A stretch of DNA of 64,000 bases from Saccharopolyspora rhizosphaerae (GTDB lineage: Bacteria; Actinomycetota; Actinomycetes; Mycobacteriales; Pseudonocardiaceae). The stretch covers positions 310,001 to 374,000 of the forward strand of contig NZ_RSAA01000015.1 of the NCBI RefSeq assembly GCF_003931915.1, written 5' to 3'. The position numbers and the translations under genes are program-made. Shown here piece by piece: positions 52,411 to 61,264 of the stretch. Under the pieces are notes generated by a model. The model searched no databases. It had not been told where the DNA came from and saw only the letters and a program-made list of their open reading frames with translations. Within the stretch, counting starts at the first letter, position 1. Each line of letters begins with the position of its first letter.

Positions 52411-53313
52411 ATGCGTGCGAGCTTCGTATTCAGCGAGGTCGTCAACGGCCTTCGGCGCAACGTGACGATGACCATCGCGATGATCCTGACGACCGCCATC
52501 TCGGTGGGTCTGCTCGGTGGCGGTCTGCTGGTGGTCCGGCTCATCGACAAGATGCAGGACACCTACCAGGACCGCGTCGAGGTCGTGGTGTTCATGACCG
52601 ACGACGTCAGCGCGAACGACACCGACTGCAGCCAGCAGCCCTGCGCCTCGGTCATGTCCTCGCTGAAGAGCGCCGAGGGCGTGGAGTCGGTCAAGTACGA
52701 GAACCGTGAGCAGGCGTTCGCCAGCTTCAACAAGGTCTTCGAGTCGCAGCCGGAGCTCAAGGACGTCGCCCGCGCCGAGGCGATGCCCGCCTCGCTGCGC
52801 GTGAAGCTCAGCGACGACGCGCGGTTCCCGCAGATCCAGGCTGAGTTCGCCAGCAAGCCGGGGGTGGACAGCGTCGTGGACCAGGCCGAGTACCTGGACC
52901 GGCTGTTCGACATCCTCAACGGCGTCCGGAACGCGACCTTCTCGATCGCGCTGGTGCAGGCGCTGGCCGCGTTGCTGCTGATCTCCAACACCATCCAGCT
53001 CTCGGCGTTCACGCGGCGCACCGAGACCGGCATCATGCGCCTGGTGGGTGCGACCCGGTGGTACACGCAGCTGCCGTTCCTCCTGGAGGCGATGGTCTCC
53101 GGTCTGATCGGTGCGGTGTTGGCGATCCTCGGCCTGCTCGTCGCGAAGGCGGCGTTCATCGACAGCGTCATGGGGCCGGTGCTGGGCACCGGCATCATCC
53201 CGGCCGTCGAGTGGGGCGACATCGCACTGATCTCGCCGATCTTGCTGCTGGTCGCGGCAGCGATCTCCTCGATCACCGGTTACGTCACGCTCCGCCTGTA
53301 CGTGCGGCTATGA
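52411..53313 (+). CDS. ftsX: cell-division membrane protein FtsX
   Basis: 300 residues with the FtsX topology: first helix [24 protein letters not shown], an extracytoplasmic loop of about 140 residues containing a Cys pair ([10 protein letters not shown]), then three helices near residues 175-197, 225-250 and 270-292. The loop should bind a peptidoglycan hydrolase partner such as a RipC-type enzyme. ATG 52411, with AGGAAAGC upstream; separated from ftsE by 74 nt, and certainly in the same operon. Confidence 0.96.
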   Translation: MRASFVFSEVVNGLRRNVTMTIAMILTTAISVGLLGGGLLVVRLIDKMQDTYQDRVEVVVFMTDDVSANDTDCSQQPCASVMSSLKSAEGVESVKYENREQAFASFNKVFESQPELKDVARAEAMPASLRVKLSDDARFPQIQAEFASKPGVDSVVDQAEYLDRLFDILNGVRNATFSIALVQALAALLLISNTIQLSAFTRRTETGIMRLVGATRWYTQLPFLLEAMVSGLIGAVLAILGLLVAKAAFIDSVMGPVLGTGIIPAVEWGDIALISPILLLVAAAISSITGYVTLRLYVRL

Positions 53314-53392
53314 CCTGGCGCTCGGCGGGCCCCTCACGAGGGGCCCGCCGCGTCGGGCCACATCAGGTGACACGAGGACTAGAGTTGTTCGC

Positions 53393-53869
53393 ATGGTGAA
53401 GGAACGCGGCCGCAAGGTCATCTCGCAGAACCGCAAGGCGCGGCATGACTGGTCGGTGCTCGACACCTACGAGGCCGGCATCGCGCTGACCGGGACCGAG
53501 GTCAAGAGCTTGCGGCAGGGCAAGGCCCAGCTGGTCGACGGTTTCGCCACCGTGGACGACGGCGAGGTCTGGCTGCGCAACGTGCACATCCCCGAGTACA
53601 CCGAGGGGACGTGGACGAACCACGAGCCGCGGCGGTCCCGCAAGCTGCTGCTGCACCGGCACGAGATCGAGCGGCTGGTCGGGAAGATCAAGGAGAGCGG
53701 GCTGAGCCTGGTGCCGTTGTCGCTGTACTTCAGCGACGGCAAGGCCAAGGTCGAGCTCGCCCTGGCGCGTGGCAAGAAGGCGCACGACAAGCGTCGGGAC
53801 ATCGCCAAGCGGGACGTGGAACGCGAGATACAGCGCGAGATCGGTCGCGCGCGGAAGGGCCGGCGCTGA
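53393..53869 (+). CDS. smpB: SsrA-binding protein SmpB
   Basis: 158 residues, beginning [41 protein letters not shown], which is diagnostic for SmpB, and ending in a basic helix that mimics the missing tmRNA anticodon arm in the decoding centre. It delivers tmRNA to stalled ribosomes. ATG 53393 is 7 nt after TAGAGT (53380-53385), so it has its own leaderless promoter in addition to read-through from ftsX. Its partner RNA ssrA lies about 1 kb downstream. Confidence 0.97.
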   Translation: MVKERGRKVISQNRKARHDWSVLDTYEAGIALTGTEVKSLRQGKAQLVDGFATVDDGEVWLRNVHIPEYTEGTWTNHEPRRSRKLLLHRHEIERLVGKIKESGLSLVPLSLYFSDGKAKVELALARGKKAHDKRRDIAKRDVEREIQREIGRARKGRR

Positions 53870-53870
53870 C

Positions 53871-54773
53871 TTGACGGCACCGCGTGACGACGACCGGATC
53901 TCCGACTGGCTCCGCGACCTGGGCTTACCGGGTCTGATCGACCTCCACACCCACTTCCTGCCGCAGAACGTGCTCGACAAGGTGTGGGCCTACTTCGACA
54001 ACGCCACCGAGCACTACGGCATGCGGTGGGACATCAACTACCGGCACGACGAGCCCACCCGCGTCCGGCTGCTGAGCGACTTCGGCGTGCGCGCCTACGC
54101 GCCGCTGGTCTACGCCCACAAGGCGGGGATGGCCGAGTGGCTCAACGGCTGGGTGCGCGACTTCGCCGAGCGCACCCAGGACGCGGTGCCCACCGCGACG
54201 ATCTACCCGGAGCCGGGCGTCGGCGACTACCTCGCCCGCGCGCTCGGCGAGGGTGCCCGCTGCGTGAAGATGCACGTCCAGGTGGGTGGCTTCGACCCGC
54301 GGGACCCGCTGCTCGACCACGCCTGGGGCCTGCTCGCCGAGACGGGCGTCCCGGTCGTCGTGCACTGCGGGCACGGTCCGACACCCGGGCGCTACACCGG
54401 ACTGGACGTCTTCGAAGGCGTGCTGCGCAGGCACCCGGGGCTGACGGCGGTGCTGGCGCACGCCGGGATGCCCGACTACCTCGCAGCGCTGGCCTTGGTG
54501 GAACGCTATCCGCAGGTCCACCTGGACACGACCATGGTCGGGACGGCCTTCAGCGAGCGGTTCGCACCGCTGCCCAAGGACTGGGCGGCCCGGGTCGCCG
54601 CGCACCCCGACCGGATCGTGCTGGGCACCGACTACCCCAACATCCCGTACCAGTACGCCGACCAGCTGGCGGTCATCGCCGACTGGGCGGGCCGCGACCC
54701 GCGGTTGGGCAAGCCGTTCCTGCGCGCGGTGCTGCACGACACACCGGCGAAGCTGCTGGGCCTGGACCTGTGA
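53871..54773 (+). CDS. amidohydrolase family 2 protein (TIM-barrel, ACMSD-like)
   Basis: 300 residues from TTG 53871, one base after the smpB stop; no ATG or GTG is in frame near it. Metal site residues: IDLHTHFLP (HxH), VKMHVQVGG, VVHCGHGPTPG (His) and VLGTDYPN (Asp), fitting PF04909 amidohydrolases that hydrolyse or decarboxylate small cyclic or aromatic substrates. It is probably translated by coupling from smpB. Its place between smpB and ssrA is conspicuous; no link to ribosome rescue is known. Confidence 0.8.
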   Translation: MTAPRDDDRISDWLRDLGLPGLIDLHTHFLPQNVLDKVWAYFDNATEHYGMRWDINYRHDEPTRVRLLSDFGVRAYAPLVYAHKAGMAEWLNGWVRDFAERTQDAVPTATIYPEPGVGDYLARALGEGARCVKMHVQVGGFDPRDPLLDHAWGLLAETGVPVVVHCGHGPTPGRYTGLDVFEGVLRRHPGLTAVLAHAGMPDYLAALALVERYPQVHLDTTMVGTAFSERFAPLPKDWAARVAAHPDRIVLGTDYPNIPYQYADQLAVIADWAGRDPRLGKPFLRAVLHDTPAKLLGLDL

Positions 54774-54857
54774 GGGACGCGGGAATGATCGTCGGGGTGC
54801 GACGCGTTATCCTGGTGGACACCGGTTCGAAAGCCGGGTGCAGTGGAGTGAAGACAT

Positions 54858-55225
54858 GGGGGTGAACGGTTTCGACTCCGTACGTTGATCCTTGGGAAGC
54901 GTGCCGGTGCAGGCGGGAGACCACCGTGAAGCGTCGCCGTCACCAAATAAGCGCCGACAAGAGTCAGCGCGAGTTCGCCCTCGCTGCCTGAGCGAGGAGC
55001 GACTCTGTCGGACCGGGAACGCCTCCGTCCCGGGATCCGGCATCAGCTAGGAGGCTCCACCACGAGGTTCGGCCGCGGGACCTCGTGGGACATCCAACAG
55101 CGGCTGGGCTCGTCACACCGGCTTGTTCGCGTGACCGGTGGAGCCGAGTAGAGGCATAGCGAACTGCGCACGGAGAAGCCTTGGTGAAGCGACGGAGGAC
55201 CCGGGTTCGATTCCCGGCACCTCCA
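54858..55225 (+). ncRNA. ssrA: transfer-messenger RNA (tmRNA, SsrA)
   Basis: 368 nt. The 5' end GGGGGTGAACGGTTTCGAC and the 3' end GGTTCGATTCCCGGCACCTCCA form the tRNA-like half; 5' GGGGGTG pairs with 3' CACCTCC. The tag reading frame runs from GCC 54953 to TGA 54989-54991 and encodes ADKSQREFALAA, an actinobacterial degradation tag ending ALAA for Clp proteases. CCA is not encoded. Helix and pseudoknot segments lie between tag and 3' end. A TATCCT -10 candidate is at 54808-54813. Confidence 0.96.
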
Positions 55226-55277
55226 CCGACCTCGGAGTCCCGCTCGTGGGTGAGCAGGGTTACCGAGCACGATCGAC

Positions 55278-55313
55278 CAGCGGGACCGCGTCCACACGGG
55301 CGCGGTCCCGCTG
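55278..55313. terminator. ssrA terminator, shared with the convergent amidase gene
   Basis: CAGCGGGACCGCG-N10-complement, 13-bp perfect stem, between ssrA and the amidase stop (55326). Confidence 0.75.
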
Positions 55314-55325
55314 TCGTTCCCGCCC

Positions 55326-56732
55326 TCACATCGCCGGTCGGCGCTGGGCCCACGGATGCGTCTGCTCCAGGGTGCGGGCGACCTGCAGGACCAGGTCCTC
55401 CCGCCACGGTGCGGCCACCAGCTGAACCCCGACCGGGAGTCCGCTCGCGTCGTCGTGGCGCACCGGGACCGAGATCGCCGGCTGGCCCGTCACGTTGAAC
55501 AGCGACGTGAAGACCGCCATCGGGTAGCTGGCCGCCACCGGATCGCCGCTCTCGCGCCACGCGCCGACCTGCGGCGGGAGGCACGCCGTGGTCGGGGTGA
55601 CCAGCAGGTCGACGCTGCTGGTGAACGCTTCGACGACGCGTCGTGACAGCTGCTGCGCCGTGTGCACGCTCTCGGCGTACGCCCAGGAGTCGACCGTCCC
55701 CGCGGCGTCGCGCTGCGCGCGGTTGTGCGGTTCGACGCGGTCCGGGTCGGCGAGCGGGATGCCGGCGCCGGCGACGTTCCAGATCTTCATGAACGTCGGG
55801 AGGAGCTCCTCAGCCGTCGGCAGCGGGAGCTGGTCGTCGACGATCTCGTGGCCGGCTCGTTCCAGGGTGCGCAAGGTCGTGTCGACGGCGGTCAGGCAGG
55901 CCGGCTCCACGGAGATGCCGTCGATCAGCGAGGTGGTGAGCACGCCGATCCGCAGGCCGGTCGGCGGCGCGGTGGTCAACGCGTCGGTGAGGGACCGCGT
56001 CGGCGTCGGCGGGGACCACCAGGCGCCGGGGTCGTGGCGCGCGAGGACGTCCAGCGCGGCGGCGGTGTCGGCCAGCGTTCGGCTCACGACCCCGCCGGTG
56101 CCGAACCCTTCGACCTCGACGCACGCGTTCGTGACCAGTCCGCGGGTCGGCTTCAACCCGACGAGACCGGTGCACGCCGCCGGGACGCGGATCGACCCGC
56201 CGCCGTCTTCGGCGTGGGCGATCGGAGCCATCCCGGCCGCGACGGCGATCGCTGCGCCGCCCGACGAACCACCCGGCGTGCGGCTCGGGTCCCACGGGTT
56301 GCGCGAGATGCCCTGGGCCTCGCTCTCGGTGAACGACACCGCGCCGAACTCCGACGTCGTGGTCTTGCCGAGCGGGATGAAGCCTGCGCCGGTGAGGCGC
56401 TGCACGACCGGGTCCGACGCGGTCCTCGGCGCGCGGTGGGTCGCGAGCGAGCCGTAGGTGGTCGGCCAGCCGGCGACGTCGACGAGGTCCTTCACCGGTA
56501 TCGGGACTCCGTGGAACGACGGTAGTTCCTCGGGCGCGGACCGCACCACGGCGTCGGCCGCGTCGGCCGCGGCGGCGCGGACGTCGTCGTCGGCGCGGAA
56601 GCAGAACGCGTTGAGCTTGGGGTCGAGCTTGGCGATCCGGTCGAGGTAGCACTCGGCTACCTCGACCGGGCTCACCTCCCTCTCGCGGATGGCCGTGGCG
56701 AGTTCGACGGCAGAGCTGAACGGATCGATCAC
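55326..56732 (-). CDS. amidase signature family hydrolase
   Basis: 468 residues. Ser-cisSer-Lys triad: Lys in PIPVKDLVDVAG, cis-Ser in TPGGSSGGAA, nucleophile Ser in EDGGGSIRVPAA. The FGAVSFTESEAQGISRNPWDP segment is typical of the GatA-like amidase group; without gatB/gatC beside it, a catabolic amide hydrolase is more likely than Glu-tRNA amidotransferase. GTG 56732 follows GGAGAGGAG. Divergent from an AraC gene that probably regulates it. Confidence 0.9.
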   Translation of the reverse strand: MIDPFSSAVELATAIREREVSPVEVAECYLDRIAKLDPKLNAFCFRADDDVRAAAADAADAVVRSAPEELPSFHGVPIPVKDLVDVAGWPTTYGSLATHRAPRTASDPVVQRLTGAGFIPLGKTTTSEFGAVSFTESEAQGISRNPWDPSRTPGGSSGGAAIAVAAGMAPIAHAEDGGGSIRVPAACTGLVGLKPTRGLVTNACVEVEGFGTGGVVSRTLADTAAALDVLARHDPGAWWSPPTPTRSLTDALTTAPPTGLRIGVLTTSLIDGISVEPACLTAVDTTLRTLERAGHEIVDDQLPLPTAEELLPTFMKIWNVAGAGIPLADPDRVEPHNRAQRDAAGTVDSWAYAESVHTAQQLSRRVVEAFTSSVDLLVTPTTACLPPQVGAWRESGDPVAASYPMAVFTSLFNVTGQPAISVPVRHDDASGLPVGVQLVAAPWREDLVLQVARTLEQTHPWAQRRPAM

Positions 56733-56829
56733 GGCGGATCTCCTCTCCGGGTGTGCCTCGAGCCTGCCGCGGCCGGACTGCCCGGTCTTGGAGGAATGTC
56801 GCGCTGCCAGGAGTTCGTACGATGGCGGT

Positions 56830-57666
56830 GTGCGACCGGCCGAATGGGCTCGCGACGGGGCAGCGGTGTGGGAGATCGCCGTGCCGTCCCGGCGGCCCCG
56901 GCTGCCGGGAACGCGCATGGCCGGGTTCGCCGGTGAGACGACCGACGTCGTCGACCTCCCGGTGGTGCCGCACCCCGCGGTCACGCTGTTCGTCGACCTC
57001 GGCGACGCACTGCTCATCGACGACGCGCGCGGAGTCCGGGAACGGGGCGGCGTCGTCGCCGGTCTCGCGCCGCGCGGGGTGCGCGGGAGCGGGCAGGACA
57101 TCGAGTGCTTGCAGGTCCGGCTCGCGCCTGACGTCGCGCACGCCGTGCTGGGGACGACGTTGAGCGGCTCGGTCCTCGCCCTCGGGGACGTCTGGCCGTC
57201 ACACCTGCCGGACCAGCTGCGCGACCTCGCTTCCTGGGACGACCGGTTCGCGCTGGTGGAGGCCGCGCTGGCGGAACGGTACGAGGCCGGTCGCTCGGTC
57301 GACCCGGAAGTCGCCTTCGCGTGGCGGCGGTTGGTGGAGCGGCGTGGACAGGTGCGGATCGAGCGGCTCGCGGACGAGATCGGGTGGAGCCGGAAGCGGC
57401 TGTGGGCGCGGTTCAGCAGGCAGATCGGGCTCGGACCGAAACGCGCCGCGCAGCTGGTCCGGTTCGACCACGCGGTGCACCGGTTGGTCGCCGGGGAGAG
57501 TCCGGCATCGGTGGCGGCGGGAAGCGGCTACGTCGACCAGGCGCACCTGCACCACGAGGTGAAGGAGTTCGCAGGATTGACGCCCGCGGCCGTCGCCGGC
57601 GCGCAGTGGCTCGCGGTCGACGACGTCGCCTGGGCTCGCCCCTCGCGACCGTCGATCGCGGGGTGA
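56830..57666 (+). CDS. AraC-family transcriptional regulator
   Basis: 278 residues. The C-terminal 100 residues hold the two AraC helix-turn-helices: IERLADEIGWSRKRLWARFSRQIGLGPKRAAQLVRF and AAGSGYVDQAHLHHEVKEFAGLTP. The N-terminal domain (FAGETTDVVDLPVVPHPAVTLFVDLG) is of the DUF6597-like cupin type. GTG 56830 lies 6 nt from TACGAT (56818-56823), a leaderless start; the promoter faces that of the amidase across about 97 bp, so control of the amidase is likely. Confidence 0.88.
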   Translation: MRPAEWARDGAAVWEIAVPSRRPRLPGTRMAGFAGETTDVVDLPVVPHPAVTLFVDLGDALLIDDARGVRERGGVVAGLAPRGVRGSGQDIECLQVRLAPDVAHAVLGTTLSGSVLALGDVWPSHLPDQLRDLASWDDRFALVEAALAERYEAGRSVDPEVAFAWRRLVERRGQVRIERLADEIGWSRKRLWARFSRQIGLGPKRAAQLVRFDHAVHRLVAGESPASVAAGSGYVDQAHLHHEVKEFAGLTPAAVAGAQWLAVDDVAWARPSRPSIAG

Positions 57667-57983
57667 TGACCCGTTCGCGCTCGGATCGGCGTGGTCGGTG
57701 TGGCCGTCGAGCGGTCGTTGGCGGGTGGTGCTCGTCGTGACTCCGGTGGGCCTGGCGGCTGGTGTTGCCCCGGTGCACGTTCCGGCCCGTGCGTGTTGCC
57801 GCCGTTCCTCGCCCACTGCTCGTTCCGCGCGATGAGCTGCGGGACTCTTGCTCGAGGAGGGATGTCCCCGGCCGTCGCGCGCGTTGGCACGGGTAGAGCT
57901 TCGTCCTCGGCGCTCGCTCGAGCCGCCTCGTTCGCAGCGGGCGGTGCGCCGGGGCACCACGGCCGGTACGAGGGAGAGCAGTC
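57667..57983. other. intergenic region between araC and the MBL-rhodanese gene
   Basis: 317 bp. No gene, hairpin or repeat of note; GAGGGAG at about 57970 is the ribosome-binding sequence of the next gene. Confidence 0.4.
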
Positions 57984-59438
57984 GTGGGTGATCGGACCTT
58001 GGAGGCGGACCTCGGAGCGCCCGCGCACGAGAAGGACGAAGTCGGCGCCGTGGCAGGCGGACTGGCCGTCGAGGTGATCGAGACGTCTTCACTGGGTGAC
58101 CGGAGCTACCTGGCCACCGACGGTGAGGTCGCCGTGGTCGTCGACCCCCAGCGCGACGTCGACCGGGTGATCGCCGCGGCTGGTCGGTGGGGCGTGCGGA
58201 TCACGCTGGTGGTCGAGACGCACCTGCACAACGACTACGTCTCCGGCGGTCTGGAACTGGCCCGGCTGACCGGCGCCGAGTACGGGGTCGCTGCGGCCGA
58301 CGACGTCCGGTTCCAGCGTCGTCCGCTGTCCGACGGCGACCTCCTCGAAGTCTCACCGCGGATGCGGGTGCGCGCGATCGCCACACCCGGTCACACCTTC
58401 CACCACATGTCCTACGTCCTGGAGGGCGCCGAGGGGCCGGTCGGTGTGTTCACCGGCGGATCGCTGCTGTTCGGCACCACCGGGCGCACCGACCTACTGG
58501 GCGAGGAGCACCGCGAGGAGCTGGCGCGCCACCAGCACGCCTCGGCGCACAAGCTCGCGTCTCTCGTGCCCGACGGCGCGCAGATCTGGCCGACCCACGG
58601 CTTCGGCAGCTTCTGCTCGGCCACCCAGGCCTCCGGGGACTCCTCGACCCTGCGCGAGCAGAAGGCGGCCAACCCCGCTCTGCTGCTGGCCGAAGACGAC
58701 TTCGTCCAGCAGACGCTGGCGGGTCTGGACACCTACCCGGCCTACTACGTGCACATGGGCGTGCAGAACGCCGCCGGCCCCGGGCCGATCGATCTGCGGG
58801 AGCCCGCCCGCGCCGACCGCGAGGAGCTGCGACGGCGGCTGGAGGACGGGGAGTGGGTGGTCGACCTGCGCTCGCGCAAGGCCTACGTCCGCTCGCACCT
58901 GGTCGGCACGGTCAGCCTCGGCCTGGACGGACCGATGGTGACCTGGCTGGGGTGGATGATCGACTGGGGTGCTCCGCTGACGCTGGTCGGCGAATCCCGC
59001 GAGCAGGTCGCCGAGGCCCAGCGGGAGCTCGCCCGCATCGGCATCGACGAGTTCGCCGGGGCGGCCGTGGGCACTCCCGAGCAGCTCGCAGCCGCCCCGT
59101 CCCAGCTGCGCCAGATCCCGAGGGCGTCGTTCGCGGACCTCGCCCGAGCGCTGGCGGGGGAGTCCGGCGGCAGACCCGCACCGGAGGTCGTGCTGGACGT
59201 GCGCACCAAGAACGAGTTCGCCGCGTCGCACATCACCGGGGCCGTGCACATCCCGCTCCCCGAGCTCGAGCGCCGGATCGGTGAGGTCCCGGAGGGCGCG
59301 GTGTGGGTGCACTGCGCCAGCGGCTACCGCGCCACGGCGGCCGCCTCCCTGCTGGAGTCCGCCGGCCGCACCGTCGTCCATGTCGACGACCCCTTCCACG
59401 CCGCCGCCGAAGCAGGCCTACCGATCGCATGCACCTGA
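57984..59438 (+). CDS. MBL-fold / double rhodanese fusion protein (persulfide dioxygenase-like)
   Basis: 484 residues. An ETHE1/CstB-like metallo-beta-lactamase domain (about 30-260) is followed by two rhodanese domains. THLHNDYVSG and PGHTFHHMSY give the first two His ligands, but where ETHE1 has FTGDALL this protein has FTGGSLLFGTTGRTDL, so the iron-binding Asp is absent. The first rhodanese (VVDLRSRKAYVRSHL) lacks an active-site Cys; the second has HCASGYR with the persulfide Cys. The family acts in persulfide/sulfide metabolism; with the changed metal site the dioxygenase reaction is uncertain. Confidence 0.82.
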   Translation: MGDRTLEADLGAPAHEKDEVGAVAGGLAVEVIETSSLGDRSYLATDGEVAVVVDPQRDVDRVIAAAGRWGVRITLVVETHLHNDYVSGGLELARLTGAEYGVAAADDVRFQRRPLSDGDLLEVSPRMRVRAIATPGHTFHHMSYVLEGAEGPVGVFTGGSLLFGTTGRTDLLGEEHREELARHQHASAHKLASLVPDGAQIWPTHGFGSFCSATQASGDSSTLREQKAANPALLLAEDDFVQQTLAGLDTYPAYYVHMGVQNAAGPGPIDLREPARADREELRRRLEDGEWVVDLRSRKAYVRSHLVGTVSLGLDGPMVTWLGWMIDWGAPLTLVGESREQVAEAQRELARIGIDEFAGAAVGTPEQLAAAPSQLRQIPRASFADLARALAGESGGRPAPEVVLDVRTKNEFAASHITGAVHIPLPELERRIGEVPEGAVWVHCASGYRATAAASLLESAGRTVVHVDDPFHAAAEAGLPIACT

Positions 59439-59888
59439 CACGCATGAGCGCGGAACACCCCGTTCTCCGGGCTCCGCACGTCTCCCAGTGGCCCGCGGTG
59501 GCCGGGATGGGGCCGGACTACCGAGGTTCGGCTGGTTCCTGGCCAAGGGTTTCCAGGAGCCCGGCTACGACGGCTTCCGCGTGGCTCTCTGCCGACCAGC
59601 GCGGTGGGCCACGACGGCGGTTGGCCCGGTGCGGGCCTGGGGATGGCTTGCGGCAGCGGTTCGTGGGTGCCTGTCCACTTCGGTGCTGGCGCTCCGTCCG
59701 CCCTGCGTCGGTTCGTCCTCAGCGGATTTCGGCGCCAGCGGACTGCGCGCCTCACGGCATGCCGCGGAGACTTCCCCGGGCCCTGCCCGAGAGCTTGATC
59801 GATAGGACGAAAGTCCTGGTCAGGGTGCATTTTCGAGTCAAGAGCGGGATGCTGGGGAGAAGACCTCGACGGGAGGGGGGCGGTCGAA
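59439..59888. other. intergenic region upstream of the DUF7144 gene
   Basis: 450 bp with no supported gene. The only clear element is the DosR-like box at 59804-59817; a GGGAGGGGGG ribosome-binding stretch lies just before the next ATG. Confidence 0.5.
59804..59817. promoter_or_regulatory. DosR/DevR-like box
   Basis: AGGAC-GAAA-GTCCT, against the DosR core GGGACTWWAGTCCC (11 of 14 positions agree, and the symmetry is perfect). 71 nt upstream of a DUF7144 membrane protein gene. Regulation by hypoxia or nitric oxide is inferred from the box. Confidence 0.5.
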
Positions 59889-60437
59889 ATGTCCAGTCCG
59901 GACACGGGACGGCACGCTGCGGGCGACCAGCGCACCGAGCGGATGCCTCAACAGCCGGCGCCTGAACAGCGCACCGGGCAGCAGCAGTCCGAGCAGCCGA
60001 CGGCTGAGCAGCGGGCACCGGAGCAGGGGCGCGAGTGGGCGGTGTCCCGGGCCCCGGTCACCGCCGCTGAATCGGGCTGGCTGGCCTTCGGCGGGTGGAT
60101 GTTGATCCTGGTCGGTGCTTTCAACATCATCGCTGGGTTCACGTCGCTGCTCCGCCCCGAGTACTTCGTGGTCGGTGGCGGTGAGCTGCTGGTGCTCAAC
60201 TTCGGCGCCTGGGGCTGGATCTGGCTGGCCTTCGGGGTCGTGCAGGTCGTTGCCGGGGCGGGCTGCCTGTCCGGGCAGCGGTGGGCGCGGATCGCCGGGA
60301 TCGCGATCGCCGGTCTGTCGGCGATCGGGCACCTGACGTTCCTCGCGGCCTTCCCGATCTGGGAACTCGTCTCGATCGTCCTGGCGATCCTGGTGATGTA
60401 CGCCTTGGTCGTCCCGGACAAGCGAGCCACCGCCTGA
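59889..60437 (+). CDS. DUF7144 membrane protein
   Basis: 182 residues. A Gln/Glu/Pro-rich cytosolic N-terminus of about 55 residues precedes four transmembrane helices; the first, ESGWLAFGGWMLILVGAFNIIAGF, is the DUF7144 hallmark. The loop TSLLRPEYFVVGGGELLVLNFGAWGW links helices 1 and 2. Function unknown. In streptomycetes, related membrane proteins lie among dormancy/hypoxia genes, which agrees with the DosR-like box found upstream here. Hairpin terminator follows, so monocistronic. Confidence 0.8.
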   Translation: MSSPDTGRHAAGDQRTERMPQQPAPEQRTGQQQSEQPTAEQRAPEQGREWAVSRAPVTAAESGWLAFGGWMLILVGAFNIIAGFTSLLRPEYFVVGGGELLVLNFGAWGWIWLAFGVVQVVAGAGCLSGQRWARIAGIAIAGLSAIGHLTFLAAFPIWELVSIVLAILVMYALVVPDKRATA

Positions 60438-60457
60438 GGTTGCAGGCGGTCCTCACG

Positions 60458-60498
60458 ACGACACCGCGGCCGGGGTTCACCCCTGGCCGCGGTGTCGT
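60458..60498 (+). terminator. terminator of the DUF7144 gene
   Basis: ACGACACCGCGGCC-N13-GGCCGCGGTGTCGT, 14-bp perfect stem, with an inner GGGGT/ACCCC extension; 20 nt past the stop. Confidence 0.75.
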
Positions 60499-60569
60499 GT
60501 GTTGTCCGTGAGGCGCAAGGGTCGCTGGGGCCGCGCTCGACGGCGAAAATGGTCTGAACATGACCTGCA

Positions 60570-60587
60570 TCACAGCGATCTCTGTGA
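60570..60587. promoter_or_regulatory. dyad upstream of the DUF6230 operon
   Basis: TCACAG-CGATCT-CTGTGA, perfect 6-bp arms with a 6-bp spacer, 75 nt before the operon start. The half-sites are in the opposite order to a CRP site, so the binding protein is unknown. Confidence 0.45.
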
Positions 60588-60616
60588 CGTGTGGCCTACG
60601 TTGACGCCCATTCGGG

Positions 60617-60635
60617 GTAGCGCTCATCACGCTAC
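60617..60635. promoter_or_regulatory. second dyad in the DUF6230 operon promoter region
   Basis: GTAGCG-CTCATCA-CGCTAC, downstream of a TTGACG -35 candidate at 60601-60606, so it would overlap the -10 region. Confidence 0.4.
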
Positions 60636-60661
60636 GGACACTCCGAGTGAGGGGAGTCGAT

Positions 60662-61261
60662 GTGGGGCAGCAGACGACGGGTCGGACTCGCTGGCAGGTG
60701 TTCGTGCTGGTGCTGCTGGTCGGGACCTTCGGCGTGGGGTTGATGTTCACCGGGCTGTCGCAGGGGGCGCTCGCCGCCTCCTTCGCGGTTGCCGGGACGA
60801 ACTACAAGGCCTCCGCCGACAAGCTCGACGCCCAGGGCGTCGTGCAGTACGGGTCGGTCGACCGCAGCGCGGACCAGGCGCACCCGGTGCTGGTCAACGG
60901 TTTCCGGAAGGCCGAGTTGAGCAACTTCTGCCAGTCCATCGTGGTGCCGGACCTGCCGGCGGTCGGCGACATCACGGTCAAGATCAGCGCACCCGGTGGC
61001 ATGACAGCGGACAACCTGGTGCTCGGCATCGAGGAGGTCACCGGTGACCTCACGCTGAACAACGTCGAGATCGGCCGCGACGCCGGGACCTTCGACAAGG
61101 GACCCAACGGCGTCACCGGTGGGGAGGGCAACTTCGGCATCCAGGCCGACAGCACGCAGATCACCGGTCTGCGCCAAACCGCCTGGTCCACCACGGCGTC
61201 GACGCTCAAGCTCAACCAGGTCAAGATCGAGGCCGCCGCCGGCCGCGACGAGTGCTTCTGA
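60662..61261 (+). CDS. DUF6230 family membrane-anchored protein
   Basis: 199 residues from GTG 60662, with GAGGGGA upstream. One N-terminal transmembrane helix (WQVFVLVLLVGTFGVGLMFTG) anchors an extracytoplasmic beta-rich domain starting AASFAVAGTNYKASADKL, the DUF6230 signature, with Cys in SNFCQS and the end DECF. In streptomycetes DUF6230 and DUF6114 genes occur as a pair. First gene of a three-gene operon; role unknown, presumably at the cell surface. Confidence 0.8.
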   Translation: MGQQTTGRTRWQVFVLVLLVGTFGVGLMFTGLSQGALAASFAVAGTNYKASADKLDAQGVVQYGSVDRSADQAHPVLVNGFRKAELSNFCQSIVVPDLPAVGDITVKISAPGGMTADNLVLGIEEVTGDLTLNNVEIGRDAGTFDKGPNGVTGGEGNFGIQADSTQITGLRQTAWSTTASTLKLNQVKIEAAAGRDECF

Positions 61262-61264
61262 TCG

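Noticed and set aside
60570..60587. CRP/GlxR site before DUF6230
   Set aside because: A CRP site is TGTGA-N6-TCACA; here the half-sites are reversed (TCACAG-N6-CTGTGA).
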